From: Streptomyces koelreuteriae
GTDB taxonomy: Bacteria > Actinomycetota > Actinomycetes > Streptomycetales > Streptomycetaceae
Length of the DNA: 64,000 nucleotides
Assembly (NCBI RefSeq): GCF_018604545.1
Contig: NZ_CP075896.1
Location: 1,674,001 to 1,738,000, forward strand
Direction of reading: 5' to 3'
Numbering within the stretch: position 1 is the first letter of the stretch; the number at the start of each line of letters is the position of its first letter. Both the position numbers and the translations under genes were made by a program. The notes under the pieces are model-generated. The model saw only the letters and a program-made list of their open reading frames with translations, did not search any database and was not told the DNA's origin. Shown in pieces: positions 52,779-62,300 of the stretch.

Positions 52779-53702
52779 TTATTTGAGCGCGCCGGCCGTC
52801 AGCCCCTGCACCACCTGCCGCTGGAAGACGATGTACGCGGCGAGCACCGGCAGCATCGCCATCACCAGGCCCGCGAAGAGGCCCGACCAGTCGCCCTTGT
52901 AGCCCTGGCTGACCGCGAGCTGCACCAGGCCCTGGGTGAGGACGCGTTTGTCCGGGTCCGTGTTGAGGACCGTGGGAAGCATGTACTGGTTCCACTGGCC
53001 CAGGAAGTTGAAGATGCCGACGCTGATCAGGCCCGGCTTGGCCATGGGCAGCATGATCTGGAAGAACGTACGGCTGTGGGAGGCGCCGTCGACGAAGGCC
53101 GCCTCCGCGATGGACGTCGGCAGGGTCCGGAAGAACGCGGTCAGGAAGAACACCGTGAACGGCAGCGAGTAGGCGATGTAGACCAGGATCAGCCCGTGGA
53201 TGGTGTTCAGCAGGCCCATGTTGTTCACGACGTAGAAGAGCGGGACCAGCGCGAGCATGATCGGGAAGCTCATGCCGCCGATGAACAGGAAGTAGATGAA
53301 GCGGTTGCCCGGGAAGTCGAAGCGAGCCAGGACATAGGCCGCCATCGAGCCGAGCACCAGGGTGCCGACGAGCGAACCGCCCACCACCAGGACGGTGTTG
53401 AGGAAGTAGTCGCTCATGTTGGCCTGGGTCCACGCCCGCGACCAGTTGTCGAAGTGCAGGGTGTCCGGCAGCGACCAGGGCGAGGAGAAGATGGACCGGT
53501 CGTCCTTGAAGGACGTCATCACCGCCCACAGCAGCGGCATCACCACCATGATCGCCCAGATGACGAGGACGCCGTGGGAGAAGACGTTGAGGACCGTGCC
53601 CTCCTTCCTCGCCTTCGGCGGCGGGGCCGGGGGGATGTCCTCCTTGGTGACGGGCGCGCCGGACTCGGCCGGCACGGGCGCGGGGGTCTGCGTCGTCTTC
53701 AT
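52779..53702 (-). CDS. ngcG: GlcNAc/chitooligosaccharide ABC permease NgcG
   Basis: 307 residues, six membrane segments after a Pro-rich N-terminus of about 35 residues. The EAA loop region reads SIAEAAFVDGASHSRTFFQI. It is the second permease of the NgcEFG system, which imports N-acetylglucosamine, chitobiose or longer chitooligosaccharides depending on species. Start ATG overlaps the ngcF stop by one base (TGATG). No ATPase gene is present, consistent with use of the shared MsiK. Confidence 0.9.
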   Translation of the reverse strand: MKTTQTPAPVPAESGAPVTKEDIPPAPPPKARKEGTVLNVFSHGVLVIWAIMVVMPLLWAVMTSFKDDRSIFSSPWSLPDTLHFDNWSRAWTQANMSDYFLNTVLVVGGSLVGTLVLGSMAAYVLARFDFPGNRFIYFLFIGGMSFPIMLALVPLFYVVNNMGLLNTIHGLILVYIAYSLPFTVFFLTAFFRTLPTSIAEAAFVDGASHSRTFFQIMLPMAKPGLISVGIFNFLGQWNQYMLPTVLNTDPDKRVLTQGLVQLAVSQGYKGDWSGLFAGLVMAMLPVLAAYIVFQRQVVQGLTAGALK

Positions 53703-54628
53703 CAGTACTCCAGCCGCTCGCGACGGCCCAGCCGCATCACCACGGCGGCGAAGGCCAGCGTGACGACGAGCAGGGCGACACCGATGGTGGTGGCGTAGGC
53801 GGCCTGCCCGTCACGGAACGCCTTCTGGTACACGTACAGGACCATGACGGTGGTCGAGTAGTCGGGGCCGCCCGGCCCGGTCGTCATGATCTGCACGACC
53901 GCGAACGACTCGGCGCCGAGGGCCAGGATGCCCATGTAGACCCAGCCGGACTGCACGGTGTCCCAGAGCAGGGGCAGGGTGACGCGGAAGAAGGTCGTGG
54001 CGCGGCCCGCCCCGTCCAGCAGGGCCGCCTCGTACATCTCCGCCGGGATGGAGGCCATGCCGGCGGAGAAGAGCACCACGAAGAAGCCGACCGTGGACCA
54101 GACGAGCACGGCCATGACGGCCCACAGCGCGAGGTCGGGGTCGCCGAGCCACAGCGGCTGGACGTCGTCGAGGCCGATCCCGCGCAGGATCGAGTTGATC
54201 GCGCCGCTGTCCGGGTTGTACGCGAACGCGAACAGCAGCGCGACGATGGCGATCGAGAGGACCTGCGGAAAGAAATAGACGATCTTGTAGAACGAGGAGC
54301 CCCGGACGCCGGTGACGACCGGTCCGTTCCTCCGTTTCCTGCCGCCCACATTGATCATGAAGGCGAAGAACAGCGCGAGGCCGATCGTCACCACCGGCAG
54401 CAGGAGGGCGAACAGCAGGCTGTGCTGCAACGACTTCCAGAAGATCTCGTCGTCGAGCATCCGGCTGTAGTTGTCGAAGCCGACCATCTTGAATTCGGGG
54501 CTCAGGCCGGTCCAGTCCGTGAACGAGTAGTAGATGGACTGGATGAACGGCCAGATCACGAATAGCGCGTACAGGCCGAGGGGCAACGCGAGGAAGCCCA
54601 CGATGAACCGGTACTTGCCGTGCTGCAT
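53702..54628 (-). CDS. ngcF: GlcNAc/chitooligosaccharide ABC permease NgcF
   Basis: 308 residues, six hydrophobic segments. Features are the opening FLALPLGLYALFVIWPFIQS and the EAA loop EMYEAALLDGAGRATTFFRV. The ATG at 54628 follows GGAG five bases upstream; a GTG at 54634 is less likely. It pairs with NgcG. Confidence 0.9.
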   Translation of the reverse strand: MQHGKYRFIVGFLALPLGLYALFVIWPFIQSIYYSFTDWTGLSPEFKMVGFDNYSRMLDDEIFWKSLQHSLLFALLLPVVTIGLALFFAFMINVGGRKRRNGPVVTGVRGSSFYKIVYFFPQVLSIAIVALLFAFAYNPDSGAINSILRGIGLDDVQPLWLGDPDLALWAVMAVLVWSTVGFFVVLFSAGMASIPAEMYEAALLDGAGRATTFFRVTLPLLWDTVQSGWVYMGILALGAESFAVVQIMTTGPGGPDYSTTVMVLYVYQKAFRDGQAAYATTIGVALLVVTLAFAAVVMRLGRRERLEY

Positions 54629-54659
54629 CGCCACTCCGGTGCCGTTTGCGGAATAGGAC

Positions 54660-56114
54660 TTACTGGTGCTTGTAGTGCTTGATCGAGTCGTCCTTGGCGG
54701 CCTCGTCGGCGAAGCCCTGGATCTTCTTGATCGCCTCGGCCGGGGTGAGACGGCCGGCCATCATCTCGCCCAGGCCGGAGACACCGATCTTCTCCTTCTG
54801 CAACTGCACGTACCAGTCCTGCAGACGGGGATTCACCACGTTGTCGCCGGCCTTCTCCAGGGCCGCGACACCCGACTTCAGACCCGGGGTGAGGGCGATG
54901 CCGTCGGTGCCGCCGTTGTAGGCGGTGAGCGACTTCACCTTGCTCGTGAAGTTCTTCGAGGAGGCCTCGCTGAGCATGATGCGCAACTGCTCCATGCCGC
55001 CCTCGGCGTTCTTCGCCTTGGACGGGACGATGAAGGGCTCGCCGCCGGAGGCCCAGATGGTGCCGAAGGGCAGCTTGTCGGAGGAGTCGATTCCGGTGGG
55101 CGCGGAGACGGAGAGGGCGAAGTCCTCTGGGATGACGTTGGCCGACTCGTTCTCCACCCAGGAGCCGTTCGGGATGAACAGCGCCTTGCCCTCGGCCCAG
55201 GCGGTCTGCGACTGGATGTGGTCGAGGCCGGGGGTGCCCTTGAGGATGTAGCCCTTCTTGTAGAGCTCGTAGTAGGCCTCGAAGCAGGCCTTGACGGCCG
55301 GGTGCTTCCAGGCGTTCGGCTCCAGGTTGTCGATGGCGTCGAGCACCTCGACACCGCCGACCTTGCCGATCATCGGGTAGAGCGAGAAGGGCAGGTAGTA
55401 CGGGTACTTGCCCGCGTACGTCCAGCCCGCCATGCCCTTCTTCTTGGCCTTCTCGCAGACCGCGAGCATCTGGTCCCAGGTCTCGGGGTACTGCTCGTCG
55501 AGCGAGTCCAGGGCCTTCTGCGAGTACCAGACGCCGTAGACCGTGTAGGCGTAGTAGAAGATCCAGACCTTCTCGCCGTCGAACTGGCCCATCTCGACGA
55601 TGCCGGGGCGCAGGGTGTCGCGCACCTTCTTGTTCGGATCGTCGTAGGAGGGCGCGTCCAGCAGCGGGGTGAGGTCGGTGAGCTGGTCCTTGCCGACCAG
55701 GACGCCCATGTCCATCTGCTCGGCGCCGGAGTTGTCGATGAGGTCCGGCGGGGTGCCCTGGTTGAAGCGGGGCTGGAGGGTGGACTGGATCTTCTGGGTC
55801 GCGGAGAACTTCACCTCGACCTTGGGGAAGTTCTTCTCGTAGACCTTCACCGCGTCCTCGGCGTACTCCTTGCCGAAGCCGCCGTCGAACAGGACGAACT
55901 CCATGCCCGCGGTGTCGTTGACGCCGAGCGGGTTCTTCGCGGTCTTCTTGCCGGCCTTGGCCTTGTCGCCGCTGTCGCCTCCGCCGCCGCTGGCACAGGC
56001 GGACAGGAAGCTCATCGTCGGGACGGAGATCAGCCCGAGCGCTGCGGACCTCTTGATCAGATCACGGCGGCCGACACCCTCGGTGCCGTGGTTCTCGGCG
56101 GAAGTGGATCCCAT
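54660..56114 (-). CDS. ngcE: GlcNAc/chitooligosaccharide-binding lipoprotein NgcE
   Basis: 484 residues. The N-terminus has a twin-arginine motif (GRRDLIKRSAALGL) and a lipobox (LSAC), so it is probably exported by Tat and lipidated. The binding fold starts at GMEFVLFDGGFGKEYAEDAV and contains aromatic segments (KVWIFYYAYTVYGVWY) for sugar stacking. It is the first gene of ngcEFG, and a dre-like site lies 126 bases upstream. Binding preference in S. coelicolor-type proteins is for tetra- and pentameric chitooligosaccharides; this is from memory. Confidence 0.9.
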   Translation of the reverse strand: MGSTSAENHGTEGVGRRDLIKRSAALGLISVPTMSFLSACASGGGGDSGDKAKAGKKTAKNPLGVNDTAGMEFVLFDGGFGKEYAEDAVKVYEKNFPKVEVKFSATQKIQSTLQPRFNQGTPPDLIDNSGAEQMDMGVLVGKDQLTDLTPLLDAPSYDDPNKKVRDTLRPGIVEMGQFDGEKVWIFYYAYTVYGVWYSQKALDSLDEQYPETWDQMLAVCEKAKKKGMAGWTYAGKYPYYLPFSLYPMIGKVGGVEVLDAIDNLEPNAWKHPAVKACFEAYYELYKKGYILKGTPGLDHIQSQTAWAEGKALFIPNGSWVENESANVIPEDFALSVSAPTGIDSSDKLPFGTIWASGGEPFIVPSKAKNAEGGMEQLRIMLSEASSKNFTSKVKSLTAYNGGTDGIALTPGLKSGVAALEKAGDNVVNPRLQDWYVQLQKEKIGVSGLGEMMAGRLTPAEAIKKIQGFADEAAKDDSIKHYKHQ

Positions 56115-56239
56115 GCTCAAGTCCTCGCCTTCTCCAGGACTCAGGCGGTGAACCGGATCCTCCCCGGCACCGCGATCGGGTCACGCTGGGTCGTGCAGGA
56201 AAGTGCGGGTGATGACGTGCGGATGGTGTGAAGCGCCCG

Positions 56240-56255
56240 ACAGGTATAGTCCACT
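56240..56255. promoter_or_regulatory. DasR-responsive-element-like site upstream of ngcE
   Basis: ACAGGTATAGTCCACT matches the palindromic dre consensus ACTGGTCTAGACCACT at 13 of 16 positions. DasR is the GntR-family repressor of GlcNAc and chitin uptake genes in Streptomyces, so a site 126 bases before ngcE is meaningful. The divergent GH92 gene starts 228 bases away on the other side. Confidence 0.5.
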
Positions 56256-56445
56256 TCCCGCCAGCGGATCAAGATCGAACACAAGGTTGGCCGTGGGTCT
56301 TATCCGAGTTGAGACCTCGCGGAAAGTCGAGCGGTCCGTGTGCTCCTCGGCGGAAATATCCCGGTCGGCGCCCTCGAATGCCACAACCAACACCCTTGAC
56401 ACTCCCCGGCACTTGGGCAACTACTGGTCCTTGCGCATCGAAGCT

Positions 56446-56457
56446 GACAACGTTGTC
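56446..56457. promoter_or_regulatory. palindrome GACAACGTTGTC upstream of GH92
   Basis: A perfect 12-base palindrome with central CG, the form of LacI-family operators, 26 bases before the GH92 start codon. It may be the target of a LacI-type repressor; its sequence differs from the operator at 34259, so the regulator could be a different one. Confidence 0.5.
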
Positions 56458-56482
56458 CACTGCGCAGGGAGGGTACCCGTTG

Positions 56483-59400
56483 ATGCAGCGGAAAGCTCGG
56501 CACAGATGGGGTTCGGCGGTCGTGTCGGCGACCGCCTTCACTTTGGCCCTGAGCTCACAGGGCGTTGCGGTCGCACTGCCCGAAGCCCCCGAGACCCCCG
56601 ACCGGAGGTTCGCCTCCTCGTTCGAGCCGGACGACCCGGTTCCGGACTGGTTGAACACCGTCGACACGGCGCCCGACGGCAGCAAGAGGGCCTCCGGCGT
56701 CGACGGCGGCTACAGCAGCGGCATACCGGGCAATGTGACCGACCATGTCACCGACGTCCGGGCCAGCGCCGAGAACACGGGCGGGGGTGAGGTGAAGGAG
56801 AATCTCGTCGACGGCGAGCCGAGCACCAAGTGGCTCACCTTCGAGCCCACGGGCTGGGCCGAGTTCGACCTGGACAAACCAGTCAAACTGGTGCGTTACG
56901 CACTGACGTCGGCCAACGACCACGGCGAGCGCGACCCGAAGGCCTGGACCCTGAAGGGCTCCGCCGACGGCAAGGACTGGAAGACCCTCGACTCCCGCTC
57001 CGGCGAGTCCTTCTCCGAGCGCTTCCAGACGAAGACGTACGACATCGCGGAGCCCGCCCCGGCCGAGTACCGGCACTTCCGGCTCGACATCACCGGCAAC
57101 AACGGCGGCGACATCCTCCAGCTCGCCGACCTCCAGCTCTCCACGGGCGGCGGCGAAGGGCCCGTGCCGCAGGACATGCTCTCCCTCGTCGACCGCGGCC
57201 CGAGCGGCTCCCCCACCGCCAAGGCGGGCGCCGGGTTCACCGGGAAACGGGCCCTGCGCTACGCCGGCCGGCACACCGCCGAGGGGCGGGCCTACTCGTA
57301 CAACAAGGTCTTCGACGTGAACGTGGCCGTCGGCCGGAACACCGAGCTGTCCTACCGGATCTTCCCGTCGATGGCGGACGGCGACCTCGACTACGACGCG
57401 ACGAACGTCTCCGTCGACCTCGCCTTCACCGACGGCACCCGGCTGAGCGAGCTGCGCGCCACCGACCAGCACGGCTTCCCGCTCACCCCGCGCGGGCAGG
57501 GCGAGGCGAAGATCCTCTACGTCAACCAGTGGAACAACGTGGCCTCGCGGATCGGGTCGGTGGCGGCCGGGAAGACCGTGGACCGGATCCTGGTGGCGTA
57601 CGACTCGCCCAAGGGCCCGGCGAAGTTCCGGGGCTGGCTGGACGACGTGACCCTGGACTCCGTCGCCCCCGAGCGCCCGAAGGCGCATCTGTCGGACTAC
57701 GCGGTGACGACCCGCGGCACCAACTCCAGCGGCGGCTTCTCGCGGGGCAACAACTTCCCGGCGACGGCGGTGCCGCACGGCTTCAACTTCTGGACGCCGG
57801 TGACCAACGCGGGCTCGCTGAGCTGGCTGTACGACTACGCACGCGGGAACAACGCGGACAACCTGCCGACGATCCAGGCGTTCAGCGCGAGCCATGAGCC
57901 GAGCCCCTGGATGGGCGACCGGCAGACCTTCCAGGTGATGCCGTCCCTCGCCACCGGCACCCCCGACCTCGGCCGGGAGGCCCGGGAGCTGGCCTTCCGG
58001 CACGAGAACGAGACGGCGCGGCCGTACTACTACGGGGTGCGGTTCGAGAACGGGCTGAAGGCCGAGATGGCGCCGACCGACCACGCGGCGGCCCTGCGCT
58101 TCACCTACCCCGGCGACGACGCGAGCGTCCTCTTCGACAATGTCACCGACCAGGCGGGCCTGACCCTCGACAAGGAGAACGGGATCGTCACCGGCTACTC
58201 GGACGTGAAGTCCGGGCTGTCGACGGGCGCGACCCGGCTGTTCGTCTACGGCACGTTCGACAAGCCGGTGACCGAGGGCTCGTCGTCCGGAGTGAAGGGC
58301 CATCTGCGCTTCAAGGCCGACGACCGGACCGTCACCCTGCGTCTGGCGACCTCGCTGATCAGCCTCGAACAGGCGAAGGACAACCTCCGCCAGGAGATCC
58401 CCGACGGCACGTCCTTCGAGGCCGTCAAGAAGAGCGCCCAGCGGCAGTGGGACCGGCTGCTCGGCAAGGTCGAGGTCGAGGGCGCGACACCGGACCAGCT
58501 GACGACGCTGTACTCCAGCCTCTACCGGCTGTACCTGTACCCGAACTCCGGTTTCGAGAAGGTCGGCGGGAAGCACCAGTACGCCTCGCCCTTCTCCCCC
58601 ATGCCGAACCCGGACACCCCGACCCACACCGGCGCGAAGATCGTCGACGGCGAGGTGTACGTCAACAACGGCTTCTGGGACACCTACCGGACGACCTGGC
58701 CGGCGTACTCGTTCCTGACTCCGTCCCGGGCCGGTGAGCTGGTCGACGGGTTCGTGCAGCAGTACAAGGACGGCGGCTGGACCTCGCGCTGGTCCTCCCC
58801 CGGCTACGCGGACCTCATGACGGGCACGTCCTCGGACGTGGCGTTCGCAGACGCGTACGTGAAGGGCGTCGACTTCGACGCGAAGGCGGCCTACGACGCG
58901 GCCGTGAAGAACGCGACAGTCGTCCCCCCGAACCCGGGCGTCGGCCGCAAGGGCATGACCACCTCCCCCTTCCTCGGCTACACCAGCACCGAGACGCACG
59001 AGGGCCTGTCGTGGGCGCTGGAGGGCTACCTCAATGACTACGGCATCTCCCGTTTGGGCCGGAAGCTCTACGAGGAGACCGGCGAGCGGCGCTACAAGGA
59101 GGAGTCGGAGTACTTCCGCGACCGCGCCCAGGACTATGTGAACCTCTTCGACCCGAAGGCCGGTTTCTTCCAGGGCAAGGACGCGAAGGGCGACTGGCGG
59201 GTCGAGTCCTCGAAGTACGACCCGCGGGTCTGGGGCCACGACTACACCGAGACAAACGGGTACGGATACGCCTTTACCGCCCCTCAGGACAGCCGGGGTC
59301 TGGCGAATCTGTACGGCGGCCGGAAGGGGCTGGGAGACAAGCTCGACACCTACTTCTCCACGCCGGAGACCGCCTCCCCCGAGTTCGTCGGCTCCTACGG

Positions 59401-60286
59401 CGGTGTCATCCACGAGATGACCGAGGCGCGGGATGTGCGGATGGGCATGTACGGGCACTCCAACCAGGTCGCCCATCACGCGATCTACATGTACGACGCG
59501 GCCGGGCAGCCCTGGAAGGCGCAGAAGAACGTCCGCGAGGTGCTGTCCCGTCTGTACACGGGCAGCGAGATCGGCCAGGGCTACCACGGTGACGAGGACA
59601 ACGGCGAGCAGTCGGCCTGGTACCTGTTCTCCGCGCTCGGCTTCTATCCGCTGGTGATGGGCAGCGGCGAGTACGCGATCGGCTCACCGCTGTTCACGAA
59701 GGCGACCGTGCATCTGGAGAACGGGCGCGAGCTGGTGGTGAAGGCGCCCCGGAACAGCGCGAGGAACGTGTATGTGCAGGGGCTGAAGGTCAACGGCCGG
59801 ACCTGGTCCAAGACCTCCCTGCCGCACTCGGTCGTCGCCGAGGGCGGTGTCCTGGAGTTCGACATGGGCCCGCGGCCGTCGTCCTGGGGCACGGGCAAGC
59901 ACGCCCAGCCCGTGTCGATCACCCGGGACGACGAGGTGCCGACGCCCCGCGCGGACGTGCTGAAGGGCGAGGGTGCCCTGTTCGACGACACGTCGGCGAC
60001 GGACGCGGCGGTGACGTCCGTGGATCTTCCGGTCCCGGAGGGCGCCGAGGCGGTCCAGTACACGCTGACGTCGTCGTCGGACCGGGCGAAGGCACCGGCC
60101 GGCTGGACGCTCCAGGGCTCTTCCGACGGCGAGACCTGGCGGACGCTGGACCGGCGCTCCGACGAGTCCTTCGCCTGGGACAGGCAGACCCGCGCGTTCA
60201 CGGTGAGGTCACCGGGTACGTACGAGAAATACCGCCTGGTCCTCGACGGCGAGGGCACCCTGGCGGAGGTCGAACTGCTCTCCTGA
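56483..60286 (+). CDS. secreted GH92 alpha-1,2-mannosidase with two discoidin-like modules
   Basis: 1267 residues. A signal peptide (residues about 1-33) is followed by an F5/8C-type module (about residues 85-215, with KAWTLKGSADGKDWKTLDSR), a jelly-roll region, the GH92 core, and a second similar module at the C-terminus (GWTLQGSSDGETWRTLDRRS). GH92 motifs are GYTSTETHEGLSWALEGYL (about 832-850) and YHGDEDNGEQSAWYLFSALG (about 1034-1053), the latter holding catalytic acids. It trims alpha-linked mannose from glycans outside the cell. The ATG at 56483 follows GGAGGG. GH67 follows 20 bases later. Confidence 0.92.
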   Translation: MQRKARHRWGSAVVSATAFTLALSSQGVAVALPEAPETPDRRFASSFEPDDPVPDWLNTVDTAPDGSKRASGVDGGYSSGIPGNVTDHVTDVRASAENTGGGEVKENLVDGEPSTKWLTFEPTGWAEFDLDKPVKLVRYALTSANDHGERDPKAWTLKGSADGKDWKTLDSRSGESFSERFQTKTYDIAEPAPAEYRHFRLDITGNNGGDILQLADLQLSTGGGEGPVPQDMLSLVDRGPSGSPTAKAGAGFTGKRALRYAGRHTAEGRAYSYNKVFDVNVAVGRNTELSYRIFPSMADGDLDYDATNVSVDLAFTDGTRLSELRATDQHGFPLTPRGQGEAKILYVNQWNNVASRIGSVAAGKTVDRILVAYDSPKGPAKFRGWLDDVTLDSVAPERPKAHLSDYAVTTRGTNSSGGFSRGNNFPATAVPHGFNFWTPVTNAGSLSWLYDYARGNNADNLPTIQAFSASHEPSPWMGDRQTFQVMPSLATGTPDLGREARELAFRHENETARPYYYGVRFENGLKAEMAPTDHAAALRFTYPGDDASVLFDNVTDQAGLTLDKENGIVTGYSDVKSGLSTGATRLFVYGTFDKPVTEGSSSGVKGHLRFKADDRTVTLRLATSLISLEQAKDNLRQEIPDGTSFEAVKKSAQRQWDRLLGKVEVEGATPDQLTTLYSSLYRLYLYPNSGFEKVGGKHQYASPFSPMPNPDTPTHTGAKIVDGEVYVNNGFWDTYRTTWPAYSFLTPSRAGELVDGFVQQYKDGGWTSRWSSPGYADLMTGTSSDVAFADAYVKGVDFDAKAAYDAAVKNATVVPPNPGVGRKGMTTSPFLGYTSTETHEGLSWALEGYLNDYGISRLGRKLYEETGERRYKEESEYFRDRAQDYVNLFDPKAGFFQGKDAKGDWRVESSKYDPRVWGHDYTETNGYGYAFTAPQDSRGLANLYGGRKGLGDKLDTYFSTPETASPEFVGSYGGVIHEMTEARDVRMGMYGHSNQVAHHAIYMYDAAGQPWKAQKNVREVLSRLYTGSEIGQGYHGDEDNGEQSAWYLFSALGFYPLVMGSGEYAIGSPLFTKATVHLENGRELVVKAPRNSARNVYVQGLKVNGRTWSKTSLPHSVVAEGGVLEFDMGPRPSSWGTGKHAQPVSITRDDEVPTPRADVLKGEGALFDDTSATDAAVTSVDLPVPEGAEAVQYTLTSSSDRAKAPAGWTLQGSSDGETWRTLDRRSDESFAWDRQTRAFTVRSPGTYEKYRLVLDGEGTLAEVELLS

Positions 60287-60306
60287 GCAATCGAGTTGGG
60301 GGTCTC

Positions 60307-62286
60307 ATGCCGCTTCCCGTGCCCGTCCTGCCCGAGGGTGTCGACCCGGCCTGGCTGCCGCCCGCCGCCTTCCGGGCGGTGGGCAGCGGTCGGACGCTGA
60401 TCCGTGGATCGGGTCCGCTGGTGGAGACGGTGCACGGGGAGGTGGCGGAGGCCTGCCGACGGTTCGGGGGCCGGGTCGTGCGCGACGCCGAGCCGGAGGG
60501 CGGCGCGTACGACCTGGTCCTCGACCTCGGCGTCCATGACCTCGGCGACGAGGACTTCACGCTCGCCCGGCAGGGCGGCACGACGGCCGTCACCGCCTCC
60601 GGCGGACGCGGGCTGCTCTACGGCCTGTTCCATGTCGTACGGCTCGGGGAGGCGGCGTTCACGGGCGAGCGGGAGCGGGAGAGACATCACCCCGCTCTCG
60701 CCCTGCGCATGCTCGACCACTGGGACAACGTCGCCGTGCACCCGGTCATGGGCCAGGTGGAGCGCGGGTACGCGGGCGGCTCGCTGTTCTGGGAGGACGG
60801 GCGGGCGCGCGGGGACCTGGAGCGGGTGCGGGCCTACGGGAGGCTGCTGGCGGCGTGCGGGATCAACGCGGTCGCCGTCAACAACGTCAATGTCCACGAG
60901 ACCGAGGCGCATCTGCTGACCGACCGGATCGGCGAGGTCGCCGCGATCGCCGAGGCGCTGCAGCCCTACGGGATCCGCACCCACCTGTCCGTGTCCTTCG
61001 CCGCGCCGGTGCTGCTCGGCGGGCTGCCCACGGCCGACCCGCTGGACGAGGGCGTGCGCGGCTGGTGGGCCGAGGCCACGGGAGCGGTGTACGAGGCGAT
61101 CCCCGACTTCGGCGGGTACGTGGTGAAGGCCGACTCGGAGGGCCAGCCCGGGCCGTTCGCCTACGGCCGCAGCCACGCCGACGGGGCCAACCTGCTGGCC
61201 GCCGCACTGGAGCCGTACGGCGGCACCGTGCACTGGAGGGCGTTCGTCTACGACCACTGCCAGGACTGGCGGGACCGGGGGACGGACCGGGCCCGGGCCG
61301 CGTACGACCACTTCGTGCCGCTGGACGGGGCGTTCGCCGACAACGCCGTGCTCCAGGTGAAGCACGGGCCGATCGACTTCCAGGTGCGCGAGCCGGTCTC
61401 GCCGCTGATCGGGGCGATGCCCGGCACCCGGCTGGCGGTGGAGCTGCAGGTCACCCAGGAGTACACCGGGCAGCAGCGGCATGTGTGCTGGCTGGGGCCG
61501 ATGTGGAGCGAGGTGCTGCGCTTCCCGGCTGAACAGGGGTCTTCCGTCGGCGAGTTGACGCGGGGCGGGCTGATCGCCGTGTCCAACGCCGGCGACGACC
61601 CGTTCTGGACCGGGCATCCCCTCGCCCAAGCGAACCTCTACACCTTCGGGCGGCTGGCCTGGCGGCCGGACGCCGAGCCGGGAGAGGTGCTCGACGAGTG
61701 GATCGGGCTCACCTTCGGACCGGGGCCCGAGGCCGGGCTGCACGCCGTGTTCGACGGCTCGTGGCGGACGTACGAGAAGTACACCGCTCCCCTCGGCGTG
61801 GGCTTCATGGTGCAGCCGGGGCATCACTACGGGCCGAGCGTGGACGGCTACGAGTACAGCCCCTGGGGGACGTACCACTTCGCCGACCGGGACGGCATCG
61901 GCGTCGACCGCAGCGTGGCGACCGGCACCGGGTACGCCGGGCAGTACGCCAAGCCGTGGGCCGAGCTCTACGAGTCGCCGGACACCTGCCCCGACGAGCT
62001 GCTGCTGTTCTTCCACCACGTGTCGTACGGCCACACCCTGCACAGCGGCAAGACGGTGATCCAGCACATCTACGACACGCACTTCGAGGGCGTGGCGGAG
62101 GTCGAGGAGGCCCGGGAGCTATGGGCCTCGCTGGCCGGGCTGGTGGATCCGGTGCGCCACACGCGGGTGGCGGAGCGTTACGAGGAGCAGCTCCGTAGTG
62201 CCCGCGAGTGGCGCGACCAGATCAACAGCTACTTCTTCCGCAAGTCCGGGGTGCCGGACGAGCGGGGGCGGCGCGTCCACCCTTGA
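60307..62286 (+). CDS. alpha-glucuronidase, GH67
   Basis: 659 residues. The N-terminal non-catalytic domain is followed by the catalytic barrel, starting with RMLDHWDNVAVHPVMGQVER. Likely catalytic residues are the Glu in KADSEGQPGP (about 279), the Asp in HGPIDFQVREP and the Glu in VELQVTQEYTG, which fit the GH67 acid and base positions. It has no signal peptide, so it removes 4-O-methylglucuronic acid from imported xylooligosaccharides. It is probably co-transcribed with GH92, 20 bases upstream. Confidence 0.92.
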   Translation: MPLPVPVLPEGVDPAWLPPAAFRAVGSGRTLIRGSGPLVETVHGEVAEACRRFGGRVVRDAEPEGGAYDLVLDLGVHDLGDEDFTLARQGGTTAVTASGGRGLLYGLFHVVRLGEAAFTGERERERHHPALALRMLDHWDNVAVHPVMGQVERGYAGGSLFWEDGRARGDLERVRAYGRLLAACGINAVAVNNVNVHETEAHLLTDRIGEVAAIAEALQPYGIRTHLSVSFAAPVLLGGLPTADPLDEGVRGWWAEATGAVYEAIPDFGGYVVKADSEGQPGPFAYGRSHADGANLLAAALEPYGGTVHWRAFVYDHCQDWRDRGTDRARAAYDHFVPLDGAFADNAVLQVKHGPIDFQVREPVSPLIGAMPGTRLAVELQVTQEYTGQQRHVCWLGPMWSEVLRFPAEQGSSVGELTRGGLIAVSNAGDDPFWTGHPLAQANLYTFGRLAWRPDAEPGEVLDEWIGLTFGPGPEAGLHAVFDGSWRTYEKYTAPLGVGFMVQPGHHYGPSVDGYEYSPWGTYHFADRDGIGVDRSVATGTGYAGQYAKPWAELYESPDTCPDELLLFFHHVSYGHTLHSGKTVIQHIYDTHFEGVAEVEEARELWASLAGLVDPVRHTRVAERYEEQLRSAREWRDQINSYFFRKSGVPDERGRRVHP

Positions 62287-62300
62287 CCTCGCGCGGCACG

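Larger units (their letters stand above)
56115..56482. promoter_or_regulatory. 368-base divergent region between ngcE and GH92
   Basis: This gene-free stretch holds promoters for both operons. It includes the dre-like site (56240-56255), a possible -35 TTGACA at 56395-56400 and a perfect palindrome (56446-56457) just upstream of the GH92 start. No open frame with good start signals is seen. Confidence 0.6.

Noticed and set aside
56417..56436. Second dre site around ACTGGTCC
   Set aside because: Only one half-site is recognisable and the other arm does not fit the dre consensus.
56555..59587. 1010-residue open frame antisense to GH92
   Set aside because: It is a shadow of the high-GC coding strand, with low-complexity Arg/Val/Gly/Leu content, no domain and no ribosome binding site. 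The same holds for long antisense frames at 12530-15604, 34192-36726, 39007-41118, 45735-47816 and 59644-62082.
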